A program made the position numbers and the translations under genes. A stretch of 64,000 nt of DNA from assembly GCA_025403435.1 (NCBI GenBank), contig JAJQZP010000054.1, positions 59,250 to 123,249 of the forward strand, given 5' to 3'. The stretch comes from Artocarpus heterophyllus (taxonomy: Eukaryota; Streptophyta; Magnoliopsida; Rosales; Moraceae). Below, in pieces: positions 34,604-47,900 of the stretch. The notes beneath the pieces were generated by a model. That model saw nothing but the letters and a program-made list of their open reading frames with translations. It was not told the DNA's origin and did not search any database. The first letter of the stretch is position 1. Every line of letters starts with the position of its first letter.

Positions 34604-35629
34604 GGGTTGTTTCGTGCATTTTTTGAACTCAATGGACTTAAATTTGAATTCGAGTATCAAAAATCCTTCAAATACGTGTTTGTTTTTCCAAAAATCTGAA
34701 TCATTTGAGTATCAAGAATCTAAGTTTTTAGGGGCATGTTTGGTAAATAGATTTGAATTAGTGATTTAATTTGAGTTAGTGTAATTTGAATTAGGATTTG
34801 AGTTAGTGATTTGAATTGTTATTCGAATTTACGTTTGGATGTGCATTTAAGTTTTAATCTAAATATAGAATAAAATTGAAATTTGTGTTTGGAGAGATAA
34901 TAAAGATAGTTTTTGATTTATTAATAAATCTAATAAAATCTTAATGTTAATGATCTTAAAAAATATGCAATATAGATCTTGATTTATTCCTCTCTTCATT
35001 AGGAACACAGTGAAAAAAGAATCATCTCAATTGGATATTAAATGAAGAAGTTATGATTTTTTTCCTCAAATATAGGAGAAATAACTATAGTTTTTACTGT
35101 AACAAAGATATCCGAGTATCAAAAGTTTAAGGGGGGATGAGAATTCTAAAAACTTGAATTCTTAATACTTAAATTATTCAGATTTTGGGGGAAACAAACA
35201 TGTATCCAAAGGATTCTTAATACTCGAATCTAAATTTGAGTCCATTAAGTTCAAAGAATGCATGAACCAAACATACCCTAGAGTTCTCATCCCCCAAACT
35301 TTTGACACTCGAATATCTTTGCTACAGTAAAAACTAATATCTTTATTTGATATATAATTGAGATGATTCTTTTTTCACTATATTCCTAATGAAGAGAGGA
35401 ATAAATCAAGATCCATTTTGCATATTTTTTAAGATAATTAACATTAAGATTTTATTAGATTTATTAATAAATCAAAAACTATATTCACTACCTTTCTAAA
35501 AACAAATTTCAATTTTATTCTATACTCAGATTAAAACTTAAATGCACTTCCAAACGTCAATTCAAATAACAATTCAAATCACTAACTCAAATTAAATCAC
35601 TAATTCGAATTCATTTACCAAATGGACCC
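34604..35629. mobile_element. Harbinger-like MITE (outer), interrupted by a second copy
   Basis: Its ends are GGGTTGTTTCG at left and CCAAATGGACCC at right, flanked by TAA on both sides (34601-34603 and 35630-35632). Its two halves, 34604-34731 and 35279-35629, are joined if the inner element is removed. Together they are the reverse complement of the inner copy's layout. A three-base TAA duplication fits the PIF/Harbinger superfamily. Confidence 0.65.
34732..35278. mobile_element. Harbinger-like MITE (inner), inserted in a copy of itself
   Basis: Terminal inverted repeats are GGGCATGTTTGGT and ACCAAACATACCC-type. The flanking three bases are TAG on both sides (34729-34731 and 35279-35281). 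It has no coding capacity. It is inverted relative to the outer copy, creating long inverted repeats (34605-34730 with 35150-35280, and 34741-35130 with 35285-35629). Confidence 0.65.
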
Positions 35630-35898
35630 TAAGTGTTCTAACTATATTAAGTCCTATGTTTTTTGCCTATTGATTCTTATTGCCATTTTGATGCTATTTT
35701 TTTCCGAAAATATCAATTCTCTCTCCAATCCATAAAGTATTTACAAAAAAAATTTTTACAATCCAAACACAGAACGTGCTCATTTTTCAAAGGCATTGTA
35801 TACATGACGGCGTTTAGTGCAGACAAATGAGGGGAAACCCTCGGCTAACATAGCAACGTTCCAATATTAATGCATTAAAAACTTATTGTATTGAAATA

Positions 35899-36285
35899 CT
35901 AATACCTATTGGTATACCAAGGGCGTTGTGCATAAGCTTCCAACATTTGATTCGCCATCGCATTCCTGCGAGCGTTCATGTTGCCATTGTCACCCCTATT
36001 TTGAATTAATGGGTTCACATCAACCACGTCATCATCTTGCACCCCGTCTTCTTCGTCGACATTTTCACCTTCTATCTTAGCCACTGGTAATGCGTCATCA
36101 TAGTACTGCTGAAGTATCTCATCATTGCTTTGCCACATGCGTACGAAGTTGTGAATCACGGTGCAAGCAATTGGGATCAACTTTTGTTTGTCGTATGAAA
36201 AGGGCTTTATGCTCTTCAAAATCGAGAATCTCACCTTCCACACACCAAAGGTTCTTTCAACCCAGTTGCGAATTAATAAGTTTGC
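35899..36285 (-). pseudogene. PIF/Harbinger transposase C-terminal remnant
   Basis: Minus strand. It reads NWVERTFGVWKVRFSILKS, then IACTVIHNFVRMW, then an acidic tail ending AYAQRPWYTNRY and a stop. The NWVERTFG..K.RF.IL and C..IHN motifs are typical of the end of DDE_Tnp_4 (PIF/Harbinger, ALP1-like) nucleases. Only about the last 125 residues remain. The DDE catalytic core and the partner Myb-like ORF are absent. Confidence 0.8.
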
Positions 36286-36809
36286 AACTGTCGCAACTGT
36301 AACATACTTTTGCTTTATATTGTACTATGTGAGAGCTCCATACTGTAGCAATTAGAATTAATAAGTTCTAACGATATTACCAAACAAAACCTACGACAAT
36401 GATCACATGTCATTTGCTTCTTTCAAGGCAACATATTTAGAAGAGTAAATGATATGTCATTTTGTATAAAGAGTGGTTCTAGAAATTAAAATATACTAGT
36501 TCTTTTATTAGACTATTAGTTTAGAAGCACTTGCATACTCAATTTGTTGAATTTTTTATTCAAATAATATAACTAAAGCAAAATTATTCATTTTTCTATT
36601 GATCAATTATTTGAGAGAAAGTTATTCCAATCAACAATTAGGTAAATACAAATATTTAAGTTATTAAAATTATATTTGATATTAAAAAAATCATAGAGAG
36701 TTACGAAAGAAAAATTTAAACAAGACATATTTGAAGGTAATGATTTTAATAAAGACAAATTAGATGAAAGAACTTCAATGACATACATTTAAAATATAAA
36801 ATTTTTAGG
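36286..36809. other. AT-rich intergenic DNA
   Basis: No gene, transposon end or RNA was recognised here. Confidence 0.5.
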
Positions 36810-37094
36810 AAAATGCTAAAAGGAAGGAAAAAATGAAAAAGATAGAATATTTGGGAAGAAAAACAAAGAAAAATGTTGAAAAGAAAAAAATAAAAAAAAT
36901 GCTAAAAGAGAGGTAAAAAATGAAAAAAAAAAAAGAATGTAGAGAAGAAAAAAAAAGGTTTGAAGCAAAAAACAAAAAGAAAGAGGCGAACCAAAATGCA
37001 CGTCTTCACCAAAACGTAGGTTTCAACCAAAACATGCATTTTGGTTAAAAGTAGTGGAGCCTTATGGCTCTTATAATATATGCAATAGATTATA
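36810..37094. repeat. Purine-rich repeat, left copy flanking the solo LTR
   Basis: A-rich sequence includes TTTGGGAAGAAAAACAAAG, later AAACGTAGGTTTCAACC, and ends with a GAGCCTTATGGCTCTTAT palindrome. A diverged copy lies at 41314-41545. Confidence 0.65.
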
Positions 37095-40000
37095 TGTGAC
37101 ATCCCTCCTTTTTAGGTTGTCACTTAACTTTTTTAAAGATCATTGCACTAACTTTAATCTTACTTACTTAGTAAGAAAAATACTAAATAATTTTTTTTAT
37201 TTTCCTTTCCTTTTAACATACTTTGAAACATACTTATAAGTGGTTGTGACTTCTATTGCAACTTAAGTTGAGACATCGCTCAACATTTGACTTTAAAACT
37301 ATTTTAAATCTTTTCTTAAAACTTAATAAGAAACATTAACTGAATCATAGCTTAAAACTTAACTTTATAATTACATAAAACATTTCGTAAAATATAACTT
37401 AAAACTTTGAAAAAATTTCTTAAAACTTTGATTTTTTTAAAACTTTGAAAACACTATATCAAATAGTGAAAAACATTTTTCATTGGACAACAGAAATATA
37501 CTACAGTGGAATCTATACCCAAATCCTCGCATCTGTCATCCGCACCACAAAGCTCCTCAAACAGGTCTTGCTGGTTACCCATATGACTACCTACAGCATG
37601 AAAGAACTTTTAATGTGCTTTTGCTCGGTAAGTTCAAACGTAATCTGACAAATCATTTAAACACGCTTTATAAGCTTTTCTCAAAAAACCTTTCCCTTAA
37701 AACGTTTTTTATAAAACATTTCTTAAACGTTTTTCTTAAAACGTCCTTCATAAACCTTTTCCTGTAAACATAAAAATATTTTTCATAAACATTTAACGTA
37801 AACCATTTCTCGTAATGTTTTTTCATAATCATTTCACATAAAACACTTTATAATAAGGAATACAAGCAAATTCATAATGCATGATTCCATTTATGCTCAA
37901 TTATGAACTTTCAATTATAAGCATCTTATGATCATTCATTTCTTACTTTACCTTTTTATCTTTGTTCCTTAACTTTCTTTATCTTACAAACTACTGTTCA
38001 TACCAACATCATTAATCATGAGATGCTTCCCTTGCGGAAGACTTGAGACAATCGAACACCAAGGTCATAACACTAACTTTACATGTATACCTCACATCAA
38101 GGAGGTCGTAACTTTAACTTTACTTGTGTACCTCACATCAAAGAGGCTGGTACAACACTTTTTTTTCATCTTTACTTTACATTCTTATTAACTTTAGTGA
38201 GCATATCAAATGCTAACATATCATATGCAAACACATTTGCAAATCATAACTTATTCTCTTTAAAACTTTGTGCATTTCACATGTAAACATACTTTAAATA
38301 TATTGAAAATCATAACTTGAACTTTTAAAAGCGTTATGCATATCAAATGCAAATATACTTTAAACATAACAATTGCAAACTCATTACAAATCTTGTTTTA
38401 AACTTTAAAATCTTTTGCATAACAAATGCAAACATACTTTAAAAACAACTTGTATAACATTGCAAACACATTTTTAGACATATATATAAGCATTTGAAAA
38501 TCATTTACTTCATGCTGTAGGTGAGATTTGAACTTACTTGGTCCTAGCTCTAGCATTCCCATTTCCTTCCTTTTCCTTTCATTAGTCGGCTTTTGTGTCT
38601 TGATTAAACGACACCTGACTGATTAGTTAACTTTTGATATTACCAATCTACTCGATTAATAACATAACTTAATCATTAATCGTTCATTCCTTTTTACATA
38701 ACTTATATACTATCGATTCACTTTCTTTTACTTAGCTTTGTAACCCACCGAGGTTACCTTTCCCTTTACTTAACTCCGTAACCCATCAGGTTATCACTCT
38801 TTTTACTTTACTCTTGTAACCTATTGGGTTACCTTTTTCTTTACTTAACTTTGTAACCCACCAGGTTACCTTTCTTTTACTTTGTATCTCATTAGTTTAT
38901 CCTTTTCCCTTTACTTAGATTTCCCATCCCACGTGATGGTTTCGTTGCCTAAAATGATATGATACATTTTTCGTCTAAGAGCATTTTGCTAATTTGGAGT
39001 GTTCAACTTCGTTTTAGCCATTTCCTCAAAAATGACGATTTTATCCTTAACAGGTTTTTTTTCGTCAACTTCGTAGCTTATTAAATTCTTACTTAACTTT
39101 ACTTCTCATTTCTTACATGTTATGAAAAAAATTCCTGCTAAGGGGCGTTTTCTGACATCGGGCGCTTCGAGTCCATTTTAGCCATTTTTGCAAAACGACC
39201 GTTTTGCCCTTGAAGGGTCTTTAAAAACTTTCGAAACCCGTTTTTTAAAACATCATACATTTCTTTACTTCTCATAACATTGCAGAAAAACCAAACAATA
39301 TTTTTTCTTTTGTTAAAATCTATTTTGTCAAAACTCTACAGTTTTGACCCGTAATGCAAAAATCTTTACATTTTTACCCTTAACATTCGTTTCTTTCATT
39401 CATTCCTTAACTAAACTTTAAATCCATTAAAACTTAGCATCTATGATTACTCACTGCCTACAGCAGTGTAGAAACCTAGCGTTCCCTGGTGAAGGCCTAG
39501 TTTTCACACGATTTTAAGGTTTTGGCCTAATACACAAAAATCTTTACATTTTTGCCTCTGGGACCAAAAACAACAACTTTATACCAAAATGTTCAGTTTT
39601 TCACAAGGAATAAAACTTACAAAAGCTCTTTGGTCAAATTTTAAACATTTCATAACGTTTTAATTTCTTGAAATTTTGTGCTCAAAATTTCATAAAATTC
39701 ATAACTCCTCAACCGAGCAGAATTTTGACAAACTGTTCATGTTGTCTTAACAATTTCAATGAGTTCTACAACTTTTATGTTTTAACTTTCCTCAAATTCC
39801 AACAATAAAGTGGACTTTTTGCAATTTAGTCCTTTTAAAATTTTACAAAACTTTATTCACAAAAGTTGTTTCCCTCACTGTGTTGGCAGATCCTATGCCA
39901 TGTTTGGAAAATAAATTGGCCTCAAGGCCCTCAAGACCCCATTCCTTTGAAACTAGTTAAACTTTACGAAGTTTAATAATTTCTCACTTATAAATACCAA

Positions 40001-41313
40001 AACCCCTACTTTCTTTCTTTCTTTCATTGTCACCATCAATATAAAACATCAAATAATCATCGCATAATGTCCATCTTACATGCTATAGACCAAAACATAC
40101 ATCAAATACTTGGTATGCATAAGAAAATACAAACTTTAACATAGCTTGTAAGGCTAGAATATTACCTAATCCTTCCCAAGTGTTTGTCCCCACCTTTTGG
40201 CACTTGAAGGCTCTCAAACTCCCTTGATATAGAATCCATTTCATAGCATAAAAATTTCATCAAAACTTGAACAAATACCCTTGTTCACAATAGAGAAAGT
40301 TTTGAGGTTTACCTTAAAACTCATTAATCTTCCTCCAGAATTTTTAACCTTGCTTCCTTAGATGATTGAAGACTAAAATCACCAAAGTTTGAGTGAGAGA
40401 GGCATAAGAGAGGAATCGGTTTTCCTTGAAGAATGAATAAACATTTTTGGTTCTTAATGCATAATGGTTAAAGTATAAAAGTAGGATTTTTCCACTAACT
40501 TTGATGACTCACTACCATGAGTCATCACTTGCCATCATTTATGGTAAAGAGTGGACTTAACTTGGCAATGTATAATTGGGCCACCCAAAGGGTTTGGTGT
40601 CAAATTTCTATTCATTTTGGTGTCCATGGTGGGTCCTACAAAGACTTTTTACACAGTCCAAATTTATACTTACAATATGTTTCCTATATTGTTGGTATTC
40701 CTTCTTCTACAATTCATGAGGTCCCACAACCTCCCATACTTATTTACATCCATCATATACTGTAATTTCTATACTGTTTAACTTTATATAGTCAAAATTT
40801 ATATTGTTAGTATTTTTCTTATACTATTATGAGCTTACACAACATTCCTTATTCATTCATGTCCTCTAAACAGTATTGTTCCTATACTGCTTTAACTTTA
40901 AACGGTCTAATTTTTATACTGTTTAACCTTAAAAAGTCCAATTGCTACACTGTATTACTTTTGCAGTGTAATTTTTATATTACATAACTTTATCATTGTA
41001 CTTTCTTACACAGCATTATTCTTATATTGTATAATTTTTCATATTATTATACAGTATTTCTTTAAACTGTGTCTTTTGTCTCAACATTTGTTGCAACATA
41101 TTTTACAACAATTAAGTTTTTCAGCTTATTTTTATATCATTCTTTTCTCGTATAAGGCTATGGCATGATTTTTACCTTTAAAAATCTCTTCTTTTTTTTT
41201 GCTTTTATTATCGTAAAAATTGGATTAAATATTAATCCTTATGATACATATTTCTGCCTAATATAATCCTTAAATTATTGCATTTGTAATGTATTAGAAA
41301 CTTGGGTGTCACA
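37095..41313 (-). repeat. Solo Tekay-like LTR (second family), 4.2 kb, minus strand
   Basis: The plus-strand left end is TGTGACATCC and the right end GGGTGTCACA (minus-strand TGTGACACCC ... TGTCACA). Inside, inverted relative to 26547-29283, are GTAACC/GGTTAC units at about 38730-38900, the primerless core with ACAACTTT near 39770, and CAGTATA hairpins at 40740-41060. No internal region, primer site or second LTR adjoins it. Flanks TTATA and ATAAT do not match, so no target duplication is evident. Confidence 0.75.
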
Positions 41314-41545
41314 ATAATAATATTTAGGGAAGAAAAAGAAAAAAAAAGTTGAAAAGCAAAAAAGATACTAAAAAGGAGGGGAAAAAATTAAAATATAAAG
41401 TATTTAAAAAAGAAAAGCTAAAAAAGGTTTAAAAGCAAACAAAAAAGAGGAGGGGAGGAGAGTGGAGGGAGGAGAGACCAAAACGTACGTTTCAACCAGC
41501 TTTGGTCGAAGAGATAAGAGCCACAAGGCTTTTATTAATATGTAT
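41314..41545. repeat. Purine-rich repeat, right copy flanking the solo LTR
   Basis: It parallels the left copy: ATATTTAGGGAAGAAAAAG, GGTTTAAAAGCAAACAAA, CCAAAACGTACGTTTCAACC, then AGAGCCACAAGGCTTTTAT. Confidence 0.65.
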
Positions 41546-42517
41546 AGATAAATGTAAGTGGTTTGATTTTAAATCATATCAAAATATTAATAATGTTGCA
41601 TTTCTCATGTGCAAAACAATTATTTTTCAGTAACAAACAACAAGTCTTCTAGCAATTTTAAACGACGATAAAAGTTTCACTAACAAGTAACCGTGGCAAA
41701 ATTTAATGTCACTTGGCGTATTGTATATATATTTCAGGATGATGATTTATATGAACGACATTTATTAAATAACTGAGTAGAGTAAATTGGACTTATGCCA
41801 TTTAAGTTTATTTCATTTACATGTTACACTCTAAATTTTTAATTCTAAAATTTAAGATCTCAAATTTTACAAAGAAACATTAATCATGACAATTAAAGTT
41901 GAAAATAACAAACATTAATTAATGTATGACAATTAAAGTTTAAAATATCAAAATTTTAAAAGTTTAGGGTCTAATTTGTTGTTTAAAAAATCAGGATCTA
42001 TTTAAGGTACTACAGTAATAATTAAGATCCTATTTATCAAAATTAAAAATTTAGAGCTAGGTTGGCAATTTATTCAACAATACTCAACACAAGTGCCAGA
42101 AAATATACTTATTCCAAAATTAATACTGTAATTAAGTAACCATTTCTTGCAAATATAAATTTAATTTCCAATCAATGACGGATAAATCTATAAAAGATAT
42201 ACAAACACGTACTTCACAAGCAATACATTTATCAAACACACGAATACAATTAAACCTTGGTTGTTAGCAAAAGCACGTTTCGGTCGATATGAAAACGAGA
42301 AATGTCGTAGTTTGTTACAAAAAATGAAAAAAAAAAAAAAAAAAGGAAATGACGTTTTTGGAATATTTGTTTTCTTAAATTATTTTGTTGAAAATTCGGA
42401 GGAAGATAGAACAGAAAGTCTTGCTTGTAGACCGTCGCCGTCGTCTTTCTTCCTCCACCTCTTCGTCACGTCGCGAATTCCAGAAGCTTCGTCTCCATCC
42501 CTTCCCTTCCCTCTCGT
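41546..42517. other. Upstream region and 5' leader of the 42518 gene
   Basis: This is AT-rich. A TATAAAA lies at 42189-42195, 323 bases before the ATG, a possible TATA box. The GC-rich, CT-rich stretch at 42410-42517 looks like a 5' UTR. Otherwise nothing was recognised. Confidence 0.35.
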
Positions 42518-44181
42518 ATGGCCACAACTCTCCGATGGAATCCTCAGGCAGTATCGCTCCCGGCGACTGCCAGGCATCGGACTAACAACTACCACCCGAA
42601 CTCGGCCTTCGTCGTTCTGGCCTTCCGCCGCCGCAGCGACTTCGACGGCTTCGCCAAGCGCATGGCCTCCGGAGAGGCCTGGAGGGACGCCTGGCGGATC
42701 GCCAACGATGGCTTCGAGCGGTTCCTCTTCGAGGCCAGGAAGACCGCCGAGCGCCTCGACCGCCAGTATTCCGTCTCCCATCGCCTCAGCTCTGCCGCCG
42801 GATCCGCCCTCGACCGCGCCCGCGAGATCGACAGGGATCTCGAGATTGGATCCCGATGGCGCGCCCTGACCATGGATTTTAGCAGAAACTGGCCTAGGGT
42901 TTGTCCTCTCTCTGTGTGTTTATTTCGATTTTTCTTAATTAGTTTTTAAGGTTTACTCAAGAACTCTTTCGTTTGTTGTCCTTACAGTACAGGAAGCAGC
43001 TCGTTGATTTTCTGGAGACTCCATTGGGAAGGAGTTTTGCTGTGAGTTTCACTTTCTTTTATATCTTAAAGTCCTCTTTTTTAGCAACATTTTATCATGA
43101 CCCTAATTGCCATTTCTTGGTCAATTACTTTCAAGCTTTTGTTGGACGACGTAAAGTTGAAAACTTCTTTTGTTTCTGGCTATGAGAATTGAGTGTACTT
43201 CGCAGAAAGCCAATTTTATGGAAATTGAACATATAGAATTCTCTTTTCATTGCTTTACTATTTTGTTTTTGTTTCTCTTAACGAGTTTTTTCCTATTTGG
43301 AGTATGATTAATTGCAAGGAATTAGAATATATGCTTCTGTTGTGAAGTTAAAACAACACACAGCTTATAGCATCCTGGAAACTTCTTGTCAAGTCGTAAC
43401 ACAGGATTGATTGTTTTTTTGGCATCTTGGGTTAATCATTTATAATTGAGCATTTTGGTCCAAAATGTCTGTTTCTTCGTTGATTATGCCACCAATGTAA
43501 TGTGGGCTGTCCCTTTTTTTCTTTCCCTTATTTTGTAGACAATTTTCTTCCTCTGGTTTGCGCTATCTGGATGGCTCTTCCGGTTTTTGATATTTGGAAT
43601 ATGGGTATTGCCGTTCGCCGGTCCTCTTCTTGTTGGAGCGTTTGCCAGTAACCTTGTTATAAAGGTATCCACATCTTTGCCGCCTTACTCCCATATTTTG
43701 TTTCATGAGCGTGTGTGCATGCGCTGTGCATTGTTGTTTTACATGTCTTGAGTTTCTTTCGTCACATTCAATTTATGAAGCACGTCTAGCTTTATTCTTT
43801 AGTAGCTTTTCACTTACTACCATGTTATTTGTCACTCTACAATATTTAGAATCTGCAATGCATGTAGGAGTCCCAAAAGATGTTGCTTTGTTAAACCGTG
43901 TGACCCTATCTTAATTTACTACTTTGGAATTGTAGTGTTGTATCGTGACAAATAGATTTTTGATAGATGGGTCGGTGTTGTTTTGCTTGTAACTTTTACA
44001 GGGGTCTTGCCCGGCTTGCAATAGGCAATTTGTTGGTTACAAGAACCAAATGATACGTTGTGCCGGCTGCGGAAACACTGTGTGGCAGCCCAAAGGGGAC
44101 TCCTTTACAAGAGATGGTAGAGGCACCGGCTCTTCAAAGTCGTCACCTGAGATCATCGATGTCGAGTTTGAAGAGAGATGA
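42518..44181 (+). CDS. Plant membrane protein with C-terminal zinc ribbon, function unknown
   Basis: Four exons: 42518-42898, 42988-43041, 43539-43664, 44002-44181, all with GT-AG introns and phase 0 joins, giving 246 residues and TGA. Residues 1-127 are Arg/Ala/Ser-rich. The first about 35 could be an organelle-targeting peptide (inference), and the following part is charged and probably helical (FDGFAKRMASGEAWRDA, RTAERLDRQY-like). Exon 3 encodes a hydrophobic stretch (FLWFALSGWLFRFLIFGIW, then PFAGPLLVGAF), one or two membrane segments. Exon 4 has CPAC and CAGC 17 residues apart, a zinc ribbon, and the acidic end EIIDVEFEER. I do not recognise a named family. It is convergent with CAND1. 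The exon structure is firm; the function is open. Confidence 0.85.
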
Positions 44182-44989
44182 AGTACAGTTCAGAGTTCTG
44201 GTGGTAGCGTACTTGTCGATTCTCATCACAAACGGAGAGCAATAAGAATGCAAAATAGTTCTCATATTCATTCGATATGGAATTCACATTTGTAGTTCTG
44301 TCTCTGTAAATTAGCTTACGCCAGCCATATTTGTCTTAAAAGTGTCATTGTAGAAAGTTCTCTAAAGGTTGTGGATACAAATTGCAATTTTGTGGGAATG
44401 AAAGTAGACTCTTTATTTGTTTCGGTAGGTCAGAGCCAGTAAGAGGTTGAGTAGTTATGAATAATTCATAATTAGCTTTATAATCTTAATACGATAACCA
44501 CATGTTCGGAATAATGACTGTCAATAAAAAAAAGTAATAGAATAATGGTAATATGATAACCATATGCTCGCAATAATAACTTTTGATTAAAGAAAAAATA
44601 ACCATTATCATTCACACGAAATACTTCTCCAAAAAACGACATTTTGTGCATTTCTACCTCTGCCACAAATGCAAATCCATATATTGAGAGTTTGGGATAG
44701 GGGTAGCAATGGGCATATGATGGTGGATTGATGTTTTGAAAACTATACAAGAAGAATCATGAACTGGTATTCCTAGGATATAAGAAAATGGTGATGCGTC
44801 TCCCCTATTCTATAAGCTTCAATTTTAAACTTCTAAGCCGCTTTACACATGCATCAATGAGGCCACAAGCTTTCTGCATTTTTGGTTATCTAAACCCAAA
44901 AAAAAAAAAAAAGGTTGGGTATTGGATGATCCATGAATCCTCTCATTTTTTGCAAGTGAACTTGGATGCAACACCAAGGCACCAGTCCA
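44182..44989. other. Convergent intergenic region with both 3' UTRs
   Basis: The 808 bases separate the stop of the 42518 gene from the stop of CAND1. Both 3' UTRs and poly(A) sites must lie here. A poly-A run is at 44898-44912. No other gene was seen. Confidence 0.6.
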
Positions 44990-47900
44990 TCATTCGTTTC
45001 GGATGGAGTAGTACTTGTCCCAAAGTGTTGGAGACCTGGATATTTCATGCATGAGATTCTTGAACTTAAGGCTGCAGTCTCCACCACTGCAAAATATCAA
45101 AAACGACAAAGCATTAGAAGAATCACCAATAAAGAGACAAGAAAAAGTAAAATAAAGAGTTGGAGAACAGATACAAGGACTTCCACCCCCGCTCATTAGC
45201 CAAAAAAGCCAAAGCTCACAGACGTTTTTTAACCCCTAACTTGGTGATATTTATAAAAAAACATAAACGAAATAAGGAAGGGGAGAGTGGTTGTGCAATT
45301 TTTACAGGCATTTGATAAGGTATCGATGCTTCAGTCTTTCAAGGCTTACATGAGGCCAGTGACACCATTTGATTTGTGCATTGAAGGAGTGGACTCAGAT
45401 TCAGTTTAGGGACAAACCTTATACGATTTAAGGATGCAACCGCTCGAAGAGCACTGCGAATCATGTCTTCATTACGATCAACTTCTTGCTTGACAGCATC
45501 TTGCTTTGGCTTGAAATTAATCGTCTTCAGGAGAGGGTCCACCAATGAGTCGAGAACTGATGAATGCAAAACGAATAAGAGTAATTCATTAGTCATCTAG
45601 GAGCATGCTGTATGTAAGAATAGCAGAATCCTCTAATCTACCCACCAGCCAGTACTGCAGAGGGACATTTTTCTGAAAGTTTTGAGAGGATAAGATGACA
45701 AGGCATTTTAACATCGTAGTGATCTGCCATAAACCCAAAAACAAATCAGTTCAAGCAACAAACTGCTTTTAGGTTTGACCAACAGTCGAGATTCATTCAA
45801 TGTGGGATACACAACAACAAACTAAAACTTATTAACGATATTGTGCATATTTAATTTATCTACAAGACTGAGAAGGGAAAAGAACTATGAAGAAATGAGT
45901 TCCAGAATAAACGGACAGCAATGGACCAACTTTTCATTTTTCTTCTTTTATATAGTCACAAACATAAAAAAGAAGTTGGAACTTATCAAAATCACTAACC
46001 CTACAACACCTCACATATAGAATGGAAATTAAAAACAAGAAAAAAGCTGAGAAAAGAGAGAAGAATGCTGAAGACTGACATTAAAACTATACACTCACCG
46101 TCGAGACCAGATCTAAGGTAAGGAACAATGAAAGATGAGGGGTTCACTTGATCAAGACAACTGTCTAGCAACGTGTCCACGCATTCAAAAGCAGCCTTTC
46201 TTAACTCAAGGCCATCATCCACTATGTGCTTAAATGGACCAAGATCAACTGTCCTTATCAATTCTTGCTGCAGAGAGTTTTTAAGAACGTTAAAGATGAA
46301 AAGATCAGAGAATAAAAACAAAATGACTAAAAGGGAAAGGATTTTAAGGAAGGGCAAGGCTTTTAAGGTATCATATCAAAATATAAACGGGAATGATTCT
46401 CATCCACCTACTCACGGTTCACGTTAGTAAGCATACAATAAATGTCAAAACCCTACCTTAACAATTGTTTGATCGTAAAGAAGTGGTAACAACTCTGGAA
46501 GAAGCCCCTTAATGAGGTTTGGCTTGTTGTGAGCAAATGTACTCAATGCCAATACAGCTGCACGCCTTACATGCTGCACAAAAAAACATCAGATCAGTGA
46601 TACAAGTCCAAAAGCAACCTAGCCACAAATGGGGGAGGAGGGAACGCAGGGACGAAAAAACAAAAAGAAAGAATTGTACGTTTTGAAAGAAAAGCATGAC
46701 CCTAAAATTCTTTTAGCATTCATCAACACATCAGAAATACAAGGCTCACCCGGTCATCATCCTTAATAAGCATCAGAAATGATGCAATCTCAGGGTATAT
46801 AATGTCGTCTATCTTCTCTGGCCGCTCAACCACTGAATATTTTACTGCAATAACTACTGTAGCTCTAGTGAATGCAGCTGGACTGGTTGTTCGTACCTGT
46901 TGAAATTAAGAAGATAAACTAAACATTATCATCCCATCAGACAATCTTATCATAAATTAGCATAAAGATAAAGGTCCATTCCAATACCTTCAGTGCAGGA
47001 ACAAGCTTTGCAGGTTCAATAAGCGCAATTTTACCCAGACACTCAGCTACTACGTTGCGAACACCTTCTTCCTCACTTTCACAGTGATTAAAAAGTAATT
47101 TAAGTATCTTCTCAACACTAGAATCCTGAAATTCCGCTCTATCTACAGATTGTCTTACAATGACCTGCAATAATGGTCAGAAGCAGAATCAGAGAAATTT
47201 TTCATAGTAACTAACAAGAGGCTTCACAGCTTACATGTTGTTTGATAGAACCCACCTCCTTCAGAGAATGAAGCAATAGATACTGTTTCTTCTGCTGATT
47301 GTCAATCTGATCCAAGATAAAGGGCAAATACTTGGACAGATTACCAACAGCAATATTGCCAAGAGCATAGGAGGCTGCAGACTTTATCTCTTCAAAAGGC
47401 GATTGAAATGACTCGATAACGATATTTTCAATATGTGCATGAGAGCTTAGATCTTTCCTCCTGCCAATCTCTCCAAGACAGAGCAATGCAAGGTGTTGCT
47501 TGGCCTAAAACATGGTAATGAAAGCATACACTCAGCCGACTTGAAAACTAAACAATAAACTAGCAGACTTGTCTGGATCTTGGAAACAATTTTTTGTACT
47601 GACACATGTACGGGAAAGCAGAGGAACAGATATTCACTTCATTTAAGTCAATTTCTCTTCCTTGATTATGTTACCATCTAACAGGGGTTTCTTACGAGGC
47701 AAAAAAAATCATCATTAAAGATTGCTTTTATTTAAATATCTGGGGCTTACCGAATTATTATTGCTGTCATCTTTGAGGATTTCAGTAAGCATTTTCACTG
47801 TAGATGAATACTTCTGATCACCCGCAGCAAGGCAAAGAACAGCCACACATTGGGCTATCGAGTGCAAAGCTTGTTTTGCAACACCACCTGCTTGGGGAGA

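Noticed and set aside
36816..37102. Phe-rich minus-strand frames
   Set aside because: They are translation of the purine-rich repeat. Low complexity only.
40517..40781. Two overlapping plus-strand frames of 76-82 codons
   Set aside because: They lie inside the solo LTR, and matching regions in related LTRs are not open.
42261..42869. Alternative frames overlapping the first exon of the 42518 gene (both strands)
   Set aside because: They are GC-rich shadow frames. Only the frame from ATG 42518 continues through canonical splice sites to a conserved-looking end.
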